DNA from: Bufo bufo
Taxonomy: Eukaryota > Chordata > Amphibia > Anura > Bufonidae
Length of the DNA stretch: 64,000 nucleotides
NCBI RefSeq assembly: GCF_905171765.1
Contig: NC_053392.1
Location: 506,522,556-506,586,555 of the forward strand
Direction of reading: 5' to 3'
Position 1 is the stretch's first letter. Each line of letters begins with the position of its first letter. Both the position numbers and the translations under genes were made by a program. The notes beneath the pieces were generated by a model, which saw nothing but the letters and a program-made list of their open reading frames with translations, searched no databases and had not been told where the DNA came from. This document shows positions 32,145-43,060 of this stretch, in pieces.

Positions 32145-33269
32145 GGAATTTAGTTAATAGGATGCTACACTTCCATTAGTCATGTCATACTTTTTCAGCA
32201 GCAAGTCATCCTCATAATCACTGTACTGTATGCTGCTATGGTGTTGTGAAAAATACAACAGCCCTTTACAAACGATCGGATATTGCGTTTTGCAGTATGT
32301 TATGCAGACAACACAGTGAAATATTGAAATGGCTAGATGCAGTTCTGCAATTGATTAAAACAATATAATATCTTGTAAGGTGGTGTCATGTTTATTACAC
32401 CACTAGCACCCCGCTGTCTTGTTGATTTGAAAGGAGATTGTGATACGCAGCTAGTTAGCAGTTAGCAGCAGTAGATCCAGGTAAATGCAAAGGAATGATG
32501 AAATATTAATGACTGCTCTAAACCCAGTCCTTTTACAGTATAAACACTGCACTGTTTCTTTTTGCTTTGTATAAAAAGTTCATTTAAAGATTTAAGGAAA
32601 GAAATGTAAATAACAAGTTGAATTGTTGTGTTTTCTGCATTCTATAAGAAGTTTTTACCGGGAGCGCTACCCAGAACACAGGTCAAAGCAGAGATCGTTC
32701 AGCCATATTTTCTTGTCAAGAATAACAGCTTTCACAGACCAACAAAGCACAACAACTCAGTGTGTGAACACAGCTGATAAGAGACAAAGGGAGCTAGATG
32801 TCATATGTCTTGCTGCCCTTGTTTGCATGCTGTCTTCTGTGTTGCATTGTATACATTAATCACTTTGCACACTTGGATCTCAGTGTACATCCAAGGTTCG
32901 CAGGAAGTGTATGGAATGGTTTCATGAGCGGAAGGTGACGGTTGAGTAACGGAGCTGACACCCGCGTGCTGCAGCATAGGATCACAGATAACTCCAGTTC
33001 TGGTTGTTTAACCCTAGTTGACGCGGTCAATAGGGCTGCAGCATCTCAATGGTTAGACAGAGTAGGGGGGTTTCCTCTGTCTGCCATTGAAAATTGCATG
33101 TTGCCAATTGGTTGTTATGGCAGCTGGGGCCTTGTGAAGGACTTAATAGGCAGACCGCAGAATCCCCAGAGACTGCAATAGTAAAAAATTGCGGTCTATC
33201 ATATGAGCGTTTGAACGATTAAATTATGACATGTTCAAGTCTCCTAGGGGGACTAAAATGAAAATAAAT
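32145..33269. other. No gene seen; repeat fragment at 32935-33250
   Basis: No supported coding frame. 32935-33250 contains ggatcacagataactcca and tgtttaaccct words shared with 1650-1700, so it is a fragment of a dispersed repeat. The rest appears unique and AT-rich. Confidence 0.4.
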
Positions 33270-33271
33270 AA

Positions 33272-33304
<33 letters not shown>
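33263..33304. repeat. (AAAT)n then (TA)n microsatellite
   Basis: aataaataaata leads into about 17 TA repeats. The Tc1-like element to the right inserted at the last TA, as expected for TA-targeting elements. Confidence 0.95.
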
Positions 33305-33307
<3 letters not shown>

Positions 33308-34354
33308 TCACCTAAAGAATTATTAGGAACACCTGTTCTATTTCTCATTAATGCAATTATCTAGTCAACCAATCACATGTCAGTTGCTTCAATGCATTTA
33401 GGGGGGTGGTCCTGGTGAAGACAATCTCCTGAACTCCAAACTGAATGTCAGAATGGGAAAGAAAGGTGATTTAAGCAATTTTGAGCGTGGCATGGTTGTT
33501 GGTGCCAGACGGGCCAGTCTGAGTATTTCACAATCTGCTCAGTTACTGGGATTTTCACGCACAACCATTTCTAGGGTTTACAAAGAATGGTGTGAAAAGG
33601 GAAAAATATCCAGTATGCGGCAGTCCTGTGGGCAAAAATGCCTTGTGGATGCTAGAGGTCAGAGGAGAATGGGCCGACTGATTCAAGCTGATAGAAGAGC
33701 AACGTTGACTGAAATAACCACTCGTTACAACCGAGGTATGCAGCAAAGCATTTGTGAAGCCACAACACGCACAACCTTGAGGCGGATGGGCTACAACAGC
33801 AGAAGACCCCACCGGGTACCACTCATCTCCACTACAAATAGGAAAAAGAGGCTACAATTTGCACGAGCTCACCAAAATTGGACTGTTGAAGACTGGAAAA
33901 ATGTTGCCTGGTCTGATGAGTCTCGATTTCTGTTGAGACATTCAAATGGTAGAGTCCGAATTTGGCGTAAACAGAATGAGAACATGTATCCATTCTCTGA
34001 TGACTACTTCCAGCAGGATAATGCACCATGTCACAAAGCTCGAATCATTTCAAATTGGTTTCTTGAACATGACAATGAGTTCACTGTACTAAAATGGCCC
34101 CCACAGTCACCAGATCTCAACCCAATAGAGAATCTTTGGGATGTGGTGGGACAGGAGCTTCGTGCCCTGGATGTGTATCCCTCAAATCTCCATCAACTAC
34201 AAGATGCTATCCTATCAATATGGGCCAATATTTCTAAAGAATGCTATCAGCACCTTGTTGAATCAATGCCACGTAGAATTAAGGCAGTTCTGAAGGCAAA
34301 ACGGGGTCCAACACCGTATTAGTATGGTGTTCCTAATAATTCTTTAGGTGAGTG
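33305..34354 (+). mobile_element. Tc1-like transposon, DD36E family, copy 2 (171-bp deletion)
   Basis: 1050 bp with TA on both sides (33303-33304, 34355-34356) and the same cactcacctaaagaattatt ends as 25703-26923. The length difference between the two copies, 171 bp, is accounted for entirely by one deletion in the transposase gene. Confidence 0.95.
33453..34322 (+). pseudogene. Tc1-like transposase (DD36E), copy 2, in-frame deletion
   Basis: An uninterrupted frame of 289 codons, MGKKGDLSNFERGMVVGARR to KRGPTPY. Compared with copy 1 it lacks 57 residues between NENMYP and the SDDYFQQDNAPCHKAR block, including the GGVMVWGMF strand of the catalytic fold. The junction lies at two similar words in copy 1, catgtatccat and catgtacccat, so the loss probably arose by pairing of short repeats. 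SDESRFLL (first D), QQDN (second D) and [14 protein letters not shown] (E) remain with 36-residue spacing. The open frame makes it look alive, but loss of a core strand should abolish activity. It might still bind element ends. Confidence 0.9.
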
Positions 34355-34360
34355 TATATG

Positions 34361-35894
34361 TATAGTTTTGAGAATTACATAAATATTGGAAATTGGAAAA
34401 GTTTCTGCTTAAGTTTTTATAATAGCAATTTGCATATACTCCAGAATGTTATGAAGAGTGATCAGATGAATTGCATAGTCCTTCTTTGCCATGAAAATTA
34501 ACTTAATCCCAAAAAAACTTTCCACTGCATTTCATTGCTGTCATTAAAGGACCTGCTGAGATCATTTCAGTAATCGTCTTGTTAACTCAGGTGAGAATGT
34601 TGACGAGCACAAGGCTGGAGATCATTATGTCAGGCTGATTGGGTTAAAATGGCAGACTTGACATGTTAAAAGGAGGGTGATGCTTGAAATCATTGTTCTT
34701 CCATTGTTAACCATGGTGACCTGCAAAGAAACGCGTGCAGCCATCATTGCGTTGCATAAAAATGGCTTCACAGGCAAGGATATTGTGGCTACTAAGATTG
34801 CACCTCAATCAACAATTTATAGGATCATCAAGAACTTCAAGGAAAGAGGTTCAATTCTTGTTAAGAAGGCTTCAGGGCGTCCAAGAAAGTCCAGCAAGCG
34901 CCAGGATCGTCTCCTAAAGAGGATTCAGCTGCGGGATCGGAGTGCCACCAGTGCAGAGCTTGCTCAGGAATGGCAGCAGGCAGGTGTGAGCGCATCTGCA
35001 CGCACAGTGAGGCGAAGACTTTTGGAAGATGGCCTGGTGTCAAGAAGGGCTCTCCAAAAAAAAACATCAGGGACAGATTGATCTTCTGCAGAAAGTATGG
35101 TGAATGGACTGCTGAGGACTGGGGCAAAGTCATATTCTCCGATGAAGCCTCTTTCCGATTGTTTGGGGCATCTGGAAAAAGGCTTGTCCGGAGAAGAAAA
35201 GGTGAGCGCTACCATCAGTCCTGTGTCATGCCAACAGTAAAGCATCCTGAGACCATTCATGTGTGGGGTTGCTTCTCATCCAAGGGAGTGGGCTCACTCA
35301 CAATTTTGCCCAAAAACACAGCCATGAATAAAGAATGGTACCAAAACACCCTCCAACAGCAACTTCTTCCAACAATCCAACAACAGTTTGGTGAAGAACA
35401 ATGCATTTTCCAGCACGATGGAGCACCGTGCCATAAGGCAAAAGTGATAACTAAATGGCTCGGGGACCAAAATGTTTACATTTTGGGTCCATGGCCTGGA
35501 AACTGCCCAGATCTTAATCCCATTGAGAACTTGTGGTCAATCCTCAAGAGGCGGGTGGACAAACAAAAACCCACTAATTCTGACAAACTCCAAAAAGTGA
35601 TTATGAAAGAATGGGTTGCTATCAGTCAGGAATTGGCCCAGAAGTTGATTGAGAGCATGCCCAGTCGAATTGCAGAGGTCCTGAAAAAGAAGGGCCAACA
35701 CTGCAAATACTGACTCTTTGCATAAATGTAATGTAATGTAATTGTCGATAAAAGCCTTTGAAACATATGAAGTGCGTGTAATTATATTTCACTACATCAC
35801 AGAAACAACTGAAACTACGATCTAAAAGCAGTTTAGCAGCTAACTTTGTGAAAACTAATATTTGTGTCATTCTCAAAACTTTTGCCCACGACTG
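34361..35894 (+). mobile_element. Tc1-like transposon, DD35E family, left end clipped
   Basis: Right end reads inward cagtcgtgggcaaaagtttt and is followed by TA (35895-35896). The left end begins within the terminal repeat (tagttttgagaattacataa at 34363), lacking about 15 outer bases, six bases after the preceding Tc1-like element. Confidence 0.85.
34713..35713 (+). pseudogene. Tc1-like transposase (DD35E), frameshifted
   Basis: The likely start is the ATG at 34713 in a good context (accatgg): MVTCKETRAAIIALHKNGFT, then STIYRIIKNFKERGSILVKK and GRPRKSS, a paired-like DNA-binding region with an AT-hook-type GRPR. After GLVSRRA at about 35055 a small deletion shifts the frame. The continuation KKNIRDRLIFCRKYGEWTAE stays open to GQHCKY and the stop at 35711. 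Catalytic motifs: VIFSDEASFRLFG (first D), TIHVWGCFSSKGVGS, FQHDGAPCHKAKV (second D) and [15 protein letters not shown] (E), with 35 residues between. One frame break is seen. Families with 35-residue spacing have been described as Traveler; the link is inferred. Confidence 0.9.
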
Positions 35895-35896
35895 TA

Positions 35897-36207
35897 TAAA
35901 TATAAAACATTCAAATCACCCAATTTCCTAAGTTTATGTATATAATAACCCATAAAATAAATACACTTAATGTGGCCAAAAATGAAAAGTATTTGCCCTG
36001 ACACTGTAGGGAAAAAAAAAAAAATCGTAATGGTAAGATTGCTGTTTTTTTGTCACTGTGCCCCCTGAAATAATATAATCAAATGTGACCAGAAAGTCAT
36101 ACAGTATGTACCCCCAACATGCTAAGTATAGTTTGCTACACAAAACAGCAAGTCCTCATAGACTTCTGTAGATGGAAAGTGTAATTTTTAGTGCACAGTG
36201 AAACATA
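35897..36207. other. No gene seen
   Basis: AT-rich interval between the Tc1-like element and the CR1-type tails, with no supported feature. Confidence 0.5.
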
Positions 36208-36450
36208 GAAACATAGAATGTGTCGGCAGATAAGAACCATTTGGCCCATCTAGTCTGCCCAATATACTGAGTACTATGGATAGCCCCTGGCCCTATCTTA
36301 TATGAAGGATGGCCTTATGCCTATCCCATGCATGCTTAAACTCCTTGTATTTGCAGCTACCACTTCTGCAGGAAGGCTATTCCATGCATCCACTACTCTC
36401 TCAGTAAAGTAATACTTCCTGATAGGCTTTAAAAAAACTAAATCCCAACT
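36208..36450 (-). mobile_element. CR1/L2-type LINE tail with 8-bp terminal repeat
   Basis: On the minus strand the sequence carries VDAWNSLPAEVVAANTRSLS, the last conserved coding block, then a non-coding tail ending in two copies of ctatgttt (36208-36224 on the plus strand as gaaacatagaaacatag). Short 8-bp tail repeats are typical of CR1-type elements. Confidence 0.75.
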
Positions 36451-36489
36451 GAAGGATATAAAAATCAATGTCCAAAAGAGATTTTTGAC

Positions 36490-37250
36490 ATCAGTTTGTA
36501 ATCCACTGAAGTAACATAGTAACATAGTAACATAGTACATAAGGCCGAAAAAAGACATTTGTCCATCCAGTTCGGCCTGTTATCCTGCAAGTTGATCCAG
36601 AGGAAGGCAAAAACCCTGTGAGGTAGAAGCCAATTTTCTCCACTTTAGGGGAATAAAAAATTCCTTCCTGACTCCAATCATGCAATCAGAATAACTCCCT
36701 GGATCAACGACCCCTCTCTAGTAGCTATAGCCTGTAATATTATTACACTCCAGAAATACGTCCAGGCCCCTCTTGAATTCCTTTATTGTACTCACCATCA
36801 CCACCTCCTCAGGCAGAGAGTTCCATAGTCTCACTGCTCTTACCGTAAAGAATCCTCTTCTATGTTTGTGTACAAACCTTCTTTCCTCCAGACACAGAGG
36901 ATGTCCCCTCGTCACAGTCACAGTCCTGGGGATAAATAGCTGATGGGATAGATCTCTGTACTGACCCCTGATATATTTATACATATTAATTAGATCTCCC
37001 CTCAGTCGTCTTTTTTCTAAAGTGAATAACCCTAATTTTGATAATCTTTCAGGGTACTGTAGTTGCCCCATTCCAGTTATTACTTTAGTTGCCCTCCTCT
37101 GAACCCTCTCCAGCTCTGCTTTGTCTGCCTTGTTTACAGGAGCCCAGAACTGTACACAGTACTCCATGTGTGGTCTGACCAGCGATTTGTAAAGTGGTAG
37201 GACTATGTTCATATCACGGGAATCTATGCCCCTTCTGATGCAACCCATTA
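36490..37250 (-). mobile_element. CR1-type LINE, 5'-truncated, with (TAACATAG)n tail
   Basis: The plus strand begins with three copies of taacatag (36511-36537), the tail of a minus-strand element. The 3' untranslated part (36540-36717) is shared with 51478-52020. Truncated near 37250. Confidence 0.85.
36718..37248 (-). pseudogene. CR1-type reverse transcriptase, C-terminal 176 codons
   Basis: An open frame encodes the thumb and C-terminal region of a non-LTR reverse transcriptase: LPLYKSLVRPHMEYCVQFWA, RVQRRATKVITGMG, the block LEKRRLRGDLINMYKYIRG, RGHPLCLEERRFVHKHRRGF and FTVRAVRLWNSLPEEVV, ending NNITGYSY. The FADD catalytic region and the endonuclease are absent, so the fragment arose by 5' truncation. 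The frame has stayed open over 531 bp, which suggests a fairly young copy. It has no start of its own and no expected function. Confidence 0.9.
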
Positions 37251-38084
37251 TCTATTAACAATATTTATGGTCTATTAAGTCTGACCATATATTCTTTTTA
37301 TCATGATCTTTACAATGTTATCCAACAAACAGCATTTATCTCCTATCCACAGAATAGGTGTTAAAGGTCGGATAGCTGTGTGTCCGATTACTGAGACCCC
37401 CAGTGGTCTGAACATGCCGAGTCTCCAGTCTGAACGGAGCGGTCACCGCTCCATATACTTCTGTGTGAGTGATGGACGGCTGTGATATATACTGTATGTA
37501 TTCATATCTCAAGCTATATAGCCAGACATCTTACTCACGTTTCCTACTGCCTAGCCACATTTTTTAATCACTTTAAAGGTGTTAGAACTCAGAACCTCTA
37601 AATCTTTCACTTCTGAAGTCTGAACTAACACAGAACGGCCAATGCAATATTCACACAGAGCAGATTATACATGCAGTCCTGTGGTCAATATGGTATAGAG
37701 CAGGAGGGATTAGATTGGTATATAGATATAGATGACCTGAGTATAGGTCATCAACAATGATGACCTATCATATGGGCTTTCAGGTCGGCAGCCCTGGGCC
37801 CGTAATCGCTGGAGGGCACAAGGCCCACCCGAACGCCCACATACTGTGACGGGCTATGGGAGCGCATAGTTTCCTGCCCTGCCGCCAATCCCCTACTACT
37901 GGGCCTGAGGCCTATGTGGTAGTATAATCCCGGAGCAGGCGTGCGTGATGACAGCATTGAACGTCTGTGCCGGGACACAGGACAATGAAGTATGCGCGCC
38001 TGCACCCTTCCTCACCATCCCGGACACAAGTAAGTATTAGCTTTTAGTTGTCTTATTTATTTATTTATTTTTTCTGTGTGTGCC
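37251..38084. other. No gene seen; old repeat pieces
   Basis: 37320-37490 resembles a common amphibian MITE (ggtcggatagctgtgtgtcc, accgctccatatacttctgt). 37745-38040 is GC-rich with no long frame of known type. No target duplications found. Confidence 0.35.
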
Positions 38085-38620
38085 AACTTTGGGGGGCAGA
38101 GGAGGACATATTACTGTGGGGGAAAATGATTACATGGGGGCAGTGTGGGGACAAATCACTTCAGGGGGGGCAGTGTGGGGGAAGATTATTACAAGGGGCA
38201 AATCACTTCATGGGACAGTGTGGGGGCAGATCATTATATGGGGAAAATTACTTCATAAGGGGGCAAATTACTTAATAAGGGGGCAGTATGGGGCAAATTA
38301 ATCATGGGGCAAACTACTTCATGGGGGCAGTTTGGGGCAAATTACTTAATGGGGGCAGTGTAGGGGAAATTACTATATGGGGGCGGTGTGGGGGAAATTA
38401 CTATATGGGGCGGTGTGGGGGAAATTACTATATGGGAGAATTGTGGGGGAAATTACTATATGGGGCAGTGTGGGGGAAATTACTATATGGGGCAGTGTGG
38501 GGGAAATCATTATATGGGGGTAGTGTGGGGGCATTGCTTTTGGGGAGGCACTGTAGGGGCATTTCTATTACAGGGACATATTAGGGGACATTATTTTTGG
38601 GGACACTATACAGGCATTAT
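38085..38620. repeat. G-rich 27-bp minisatellite
   Basis: Units with the core gggggaaattactatatggg and a cagtgt spacer repeat most regularly (27-bp spacing) at 38380-38520, and as diverged versions on both sides. Open frames here only translate the repeat. The plus strand carries many runs of four or more G. Confidence 0.9.
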
Positions 38621-38696
38621 TACCTGGAGCACAATATAGGATGTTATTATTACTGGGGGCCTCTAGAGGGCATTATAATTGCTGTATACACTATAG

Positions 38697-38939
38697 CAGT
38701 GATGGGGAACCTTTTACAGACCGAGTGCCGAAACTGCAACCCAAAACCCACTTAGTTATCGCAAAGTGCCAACACAGCAATGTAACCTGAATATTACAGT
38801 CCGGTATATCTGCCATGTACTTTATCATGTAGCTATAATAGCCTGCCTACATTCAGTGAGCTGCCTATGCTATTCATAGTGCGCCCTGCGCTGATGAATG
38901 GCAGCCTTTGGCCCCCGTGCCATAGGTTCGCCACCACTG
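38697..38939. mobile_element. hAT-like MITE with cagtgatgg ends
   Basis: Left end cagtgatggggaacc; right end read inward cagtggtggcgaacc. CAGNG termini and short length fit non-autonomous hAT elements. The flanking 8-mers (cactatag, cactgcac) agree at only five positions, so the duplication is decayed or absent. Confidence 0.6.
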
Positions 38940-38948
38940 CACTGCACG

Positions 38949-39099
38949 ATAATTTATCAAACTGGTGTAAAGTAGCCCATAGCAACCAGTCAGATTCCAC
39001 CTTTCATTTTTGACAGCTCCTTTGGAAAAAGAAAGGTGGAATCTTGTTTGCTATGGGCAACTAAGCCAGTTGTACTTTACACCAGTTTGATAAATGACC
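38949..39099. mobile_element. Foldback MITE with ggggtcatttatca end
   Basis: tttatcaaactggtgtaaag at the left pairs with its complement at the right, and gcccatagcaa pairs with ttgctatgggc inward. The right end continues to aatgacccc; the left lacks the last bases. Same terminal family as 24296-24660. Confidence 0.7.
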
Positions 39100-39519
39100 C
39101 CAATTATGAGAAATCTAAAGTGTCTCTGTAACAAACTCTGTAGAGACGAGATGCGCCTGAAGGAATTTGCCACGGTGGTCTGGGACAAACGGAGGAGAAG
39201 AGGAAAGAGAAGATCTACCTGACAGCAGATGTCACTGAAAGTAAGAGGTATGTGGTGCTTTATTCTCCTATATGTAGATCTGGCTCACTACTGTGACCTG
39301 TGTCTCATCTTCTCCTCCAAGTCTTTTTTATCATAATCATATGTATTTTAAATTTGGCAACTCAAATTTTTATTTGCAGCTGTCACCTGCAGTCCTATGT
39401 AAAAGCCTAGATAACAGTGATAACTTTCTGTGTGCAGATAATGTAGTAGATGTTCCCTGCAGTCCTATGAAACACCCCACATAACACAATAACTCACTGT
39501 GTTATTGGAGTGTTACATA
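39100..39519. other. No gene seen; inverted repeats
   Basis: cctgcagtcctatg occurs at about 39388 and 39457, and its complement cataggactgcagg near 39516, so this is a small repeat cluster. No supported coding frame. Confidence 0.4.
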
Positions 39520-39925
39520 GGACTGCAGGTAACATCTATTACATCTGTACTCAGAGAGTTATGAAATGATGGGGGTCCGATTCCTGCCACCCCCACCAAT
39601 CAGCTGTTTGAGGAGACCGCAATGTTCCAGTGAGCGCTGCAGCCTCTTCACCGAGCTCCTTACCAAGCACAGCGCTGTCCATTTGATATTGCAGCTCAGC
39701 CCCAATCACTTACATGGGACTGAACTGCACCTAGGCCACGTGAACAATGAATGTGATGTCATATGGCCTAGGAAGAGACCGTGGCGCTTACGAAGCACCG
39801 CAGCCTCGTCATACAGAATTTTTTTTAAACTAAAATGGAGGGAGGGGCCCGAGTTGGCCTCAGGGCCTATCATGCACTTCATCCGCCCCTCGTCATCAAT
39901 ATACTAGTACTGCACAACCCCTTTA
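39520..39925. repeat. Common amphibian-type interspersed repeat
   Basis: The segment runs from a gggggtccgattcctgccac word to gcacaacccctttat, the latter also at 19509-19526. It includes the inverted pair cctaggcca and tggcctagg (39731 and 39764) around a cacgtg. No transposase; class unknown. Confidence 0.45.
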
Positions 39926-40747
39926 TGTTTTAAAATTGTAAAGCTGAAATCTAGTGGTAGTGAACTCCTACACATATTAAAAGGTGAAACTGAGATAAGA
40001 AGGAATAATAAATCACTTATGTGGAAAACTATAACATTAGAATTCCATGTGAGTGTAAATTGGAAAGCGGGAACATTCTCTAAATACAGTAAATATGCAG
40101 CTCCATAGGAGACTGTAAGGCCTCACGAACATAACAGAGAACATAGTGCAGGGAACATAACAAAAAGACGATCTAGAGATATAAACGCACAACTGCCTAA
40201 TGATAAGGTTGAAAGATGCCTGTCAAAAGGTCAGTCTAAATGAAAGTTACTCCCTCTGAAATGCAATGGAAGATACAGTGAATTCAAAAGTGTATATTAC
40301 ATTTTAAACATGAGTGTCTGAAATGTGGGAAGTTTAAGGCAGACTTGATTCATAGTTGGTGGAGCTGCCCTGCAGTCAAATGACTGGGAGTTTCAGAAAA
40401 ATACATGCATAAAGTTTGTACTAAATAAAAGAATCAAAATAAAACATTTAGTCCATTTATTAATTTTAGCAGTTAGAATAGTCATTTGGGATGAATAGGT
40501 TTTACCACATTTGCCAAGTATGCTGCAGGTTAGAAGGCAGTGGAGAAAATTACTGGATATGCAGTGGCTGGTCAAGAATAAGACATTGATGGCTCGAAAT
40601 AAAATAAAATGGAGAAACTTCTGGTGCCCAGTGATGCCATAAATGTAGTCATTATTAGAGCTCCAGACTTGCTATGAAAAATTATGAATTTATCAGATTA
40701 ACAAGGTTTAAAAGGGTGGTGGGAGAAAAAGGTTTGAGTATAGTAAT
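39926..40747. other. No gene seen
   Basis: AT-rich sequence. No supported frame, array or terminal repeat; possibly unique host sequence. Confidence 0.45.
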
Positions 40748-41369
40748 TAGAGATGAGCGAAGTTATAAAAAATTAGACTCGGCTGCTTCGCCAAATTTCA
40801 CAACGAAATTCGATCAGTTACGAATTACTTCATCATAAAAATCACATTCCATTGTATGTAGCGGACACAATGATAGGGAACAACGATTGCGCCATCCCCG
40901 TCATTGAGCCCCTCCGATGCCACATTCATCACTGATTACAGTATCTGACATTAAAATTGTGGCCTTTCAGGGGTTAATCAGGGTTAAAAAAAACCCATAA
41001 TTTATCCATTTGCTTGCGGAAATTCCATCGCAGCCATCTTGATTGAAGAAACTGTGCAAAATGTTGTGCGGTGATGTGATGACATCATCATGTCATCATG
41101 CTGGCTGGGCGCAGTGACGTCATCACTGGCAAGGCCAGCGCGCTGATGTAGTGACGTCACACGTCAATGCGCGCTACATTTTGTATGGTTTCTTCAATCA
41201 AGATGGCTGCGATGGCCTCTCCGTGAGCATATGGATGAGGTATGTTTATTTATTTATTTATTTTTACTGCCATTTCGGGGACAACAGATTTGTTACAACG
41301 AAGTGCAAGGAATTTTGGGGAGTCAGATGTTTACTGAAATTCGGATCAAAGTCAATTCTCTCAACACTA
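40748..41369. mobile_element. hAT-like non-autonomous element with 8-bp duplication
   Basis: Left end tagagatgagcg; right end read inward tagtgttgagagaattgac. Flanking 8-mers atagtaat (40740-40747) and atagtagt (41370-41377) differ at one position. The centre is a palindrome: ccatcgcagccatcttgatt (41025) faces its complement at 41195-41214. It contains two perfect TGACGTCA words (41115-41122, 41152-41159). Confidence 0.75.
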
Positions 41370-41516
41370 ATAGTAGTGTTTTATTAAGGCTATGGACACC
41401 TTTGGGGCAATTTTTTTTATTATTTCTTTGTACTCATTTTAAGCTAAAAATCTTTTTTTTCGATTGGTCATTAAAAATTTGGAACCCTTTTCTCTGTACA
41501 ATAATGAGATTCTTTA

Positions 41517-42007
41517 GGCTACTTTCACACCTGCGTTCAGGTGTCCGCTCGTGAGCTCCGTTTGAAGGAGCTCACGAGCGGTCCTGAACGCAGCCGTCCA
41601 GCCCTGATGCATTCTCAATGGAGGCGGATCCACTGAGAATGCATCCGCCTGCCAGCGCTCAGTCTCCGCTCCGCTCAGTGAGCGGAAACCTGCAAGCAGC
41701 GTTCGGGTGTCCGCCTGGCCGTGCGGAGGCGAGCGGATCCGTCCAGACTTACAATGTAAGTCAATGGGGACGAATCCGCTTGAAGATGACACCATATGGC
41801 TCAATCTTCAAGCGGATCCGTTCCCCATTGACTTTCAATGTAAAGTCTGAACGGATCCGCTCAGGCTACTTTCAAACTTAGAAAAAATTTTAAGTTATAA
41901 TGCAGACGGATCCGTTCTGAACGGATGCGAACGTCTGCATTATAGGAGCAGATCCGTCTGATGAAACATCAGACGGATCTGCTCCGAATGCTAGTGTGAA
42001 AGTAGCC
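41517..42007. mobile_element. TTA-flanked palindromic MITE
   Basis: TTA at 41514-41516 and 42008-42010. Ends read inward ggctactttcacacctgcgt and ggctactttcacactagcat. Several internal hairpins, for example gctcgtgagctcc with its mirror at 41547-41580, and repeated cggatccg words. Related to 2773-3251. Confidence 0.85.
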
Positions 42008-42089
42008 TTAGTAGCCTGCTGTCTGTTTTCAGACTGACGGCTCCTTACCTCCTAAACACTCATTATAGCTCAGTTCTTATCTTACTGAT

Positions 42090-42430
42090 AAGAATGTGGC
42101 TTAAGGTGGATTTAGACGAACCAATAATCGTCCAGCTTATCCGGAACGACCATTCCTATGAATGCTGGTTCTCAATAATCTGGCAATCTAAATGTGTTTC
42201 AAATCACCTGATGAACAAGGAAAATGCTTGTTCATCAGGTAATCCGGTTGTTCATGCAGGCACCACCAATCATTGTTTCTGGGCAGCAGATCGCGATCTG
42301 CTGCCCAGAAACAATGATTCTGGATGGGGACGAAGAATTGCTATTGCGATCCCTCTTCCTCATACTGTGAAGGAGCGGTCTCCTTCAGTGAGCAGCTGCT
42401 CCATCGACCCATGTAAACTCGCCTTTAAAT
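42090..42430. repeat. Hairpin-rich repeat with a 52-bp perfect palindrome
   Basis: 42268-42319 is a perfect palindrome with no loop (half-site aatcattgtttctgggcagc continuing agatcg). A second hairpin, acctgatgaacaag with its mirror, lies at 42205-42240. It is probably a MITE, but I could not fix the ends. Confidence 0.6.
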
Positions 42431-43058
42431 AAGTGTTTATGGCCTTTTAGTATTTTAGCGAGAAGGGTTATTAGATGACAGGCATAAAGTGAAAGTATGA
42501 TTCTCACAGCTAGACAGTTAACCCTTTGTGACAGAATAGCTGAATATTTTTGATAAAGACCAAATGATAAAAAAAAAATTTAGCCCAATATTTGTAGAAT
42601 GTACTAAGACCTTGCAAAGTAAAATTTTTATCAAAATGCTTAGGATGGAATGGAATACTCTCTACTTACTGTATATGGACATAAATTATTCCCCTGCAAT
42701 ATAGTATCACAGGAAATCTGCCATATTTATTATTTATTTTTGTGAAATGCAACAAAATCAAGCATATATACTGCCTTCAATTGGAACCATATAGTGGAAC
42801 ATTAGGATCTAGTAGAAGTCTTTTGGTGTTGAATTATAGATAGGTCTAGGTTGTACTATGTTGTAATTTTGGTTATGTGCATGAGGTATAAGGATAACAA
42901 TACTCAAAAGATCAGCAGCATTATAATGTTTCTAGTAATTCATCCAGCATTAATGTTTTGACATTTAACCAAAATTAAACCTGCTCTTCTTATCTATTAT
43001 TGGCTTTGTTGAAGTTATGAAGTTATTATAATGTGACAGTAAACATAGTTACTACTTA
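42431..43058. other. No gene seen
   Basis: AT-rich interval without supported features up to the TA at 43059-43060. Confidence 0.5.
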
Positions 43059-43060
43059 TA

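Noticed and set aside
33453..34322. Functional transposase, because the 289-codon frame is open
   Set aside because: Comparison with the copy at 25851-26891 shows loss of 57 residues, including a core strand of the catalytic domain.
38288..38639. Gly/Tyr/Trp-rich open frames of 83-98 codons
   Set aside because: They are translations of the 27-bp G-rich repeat.
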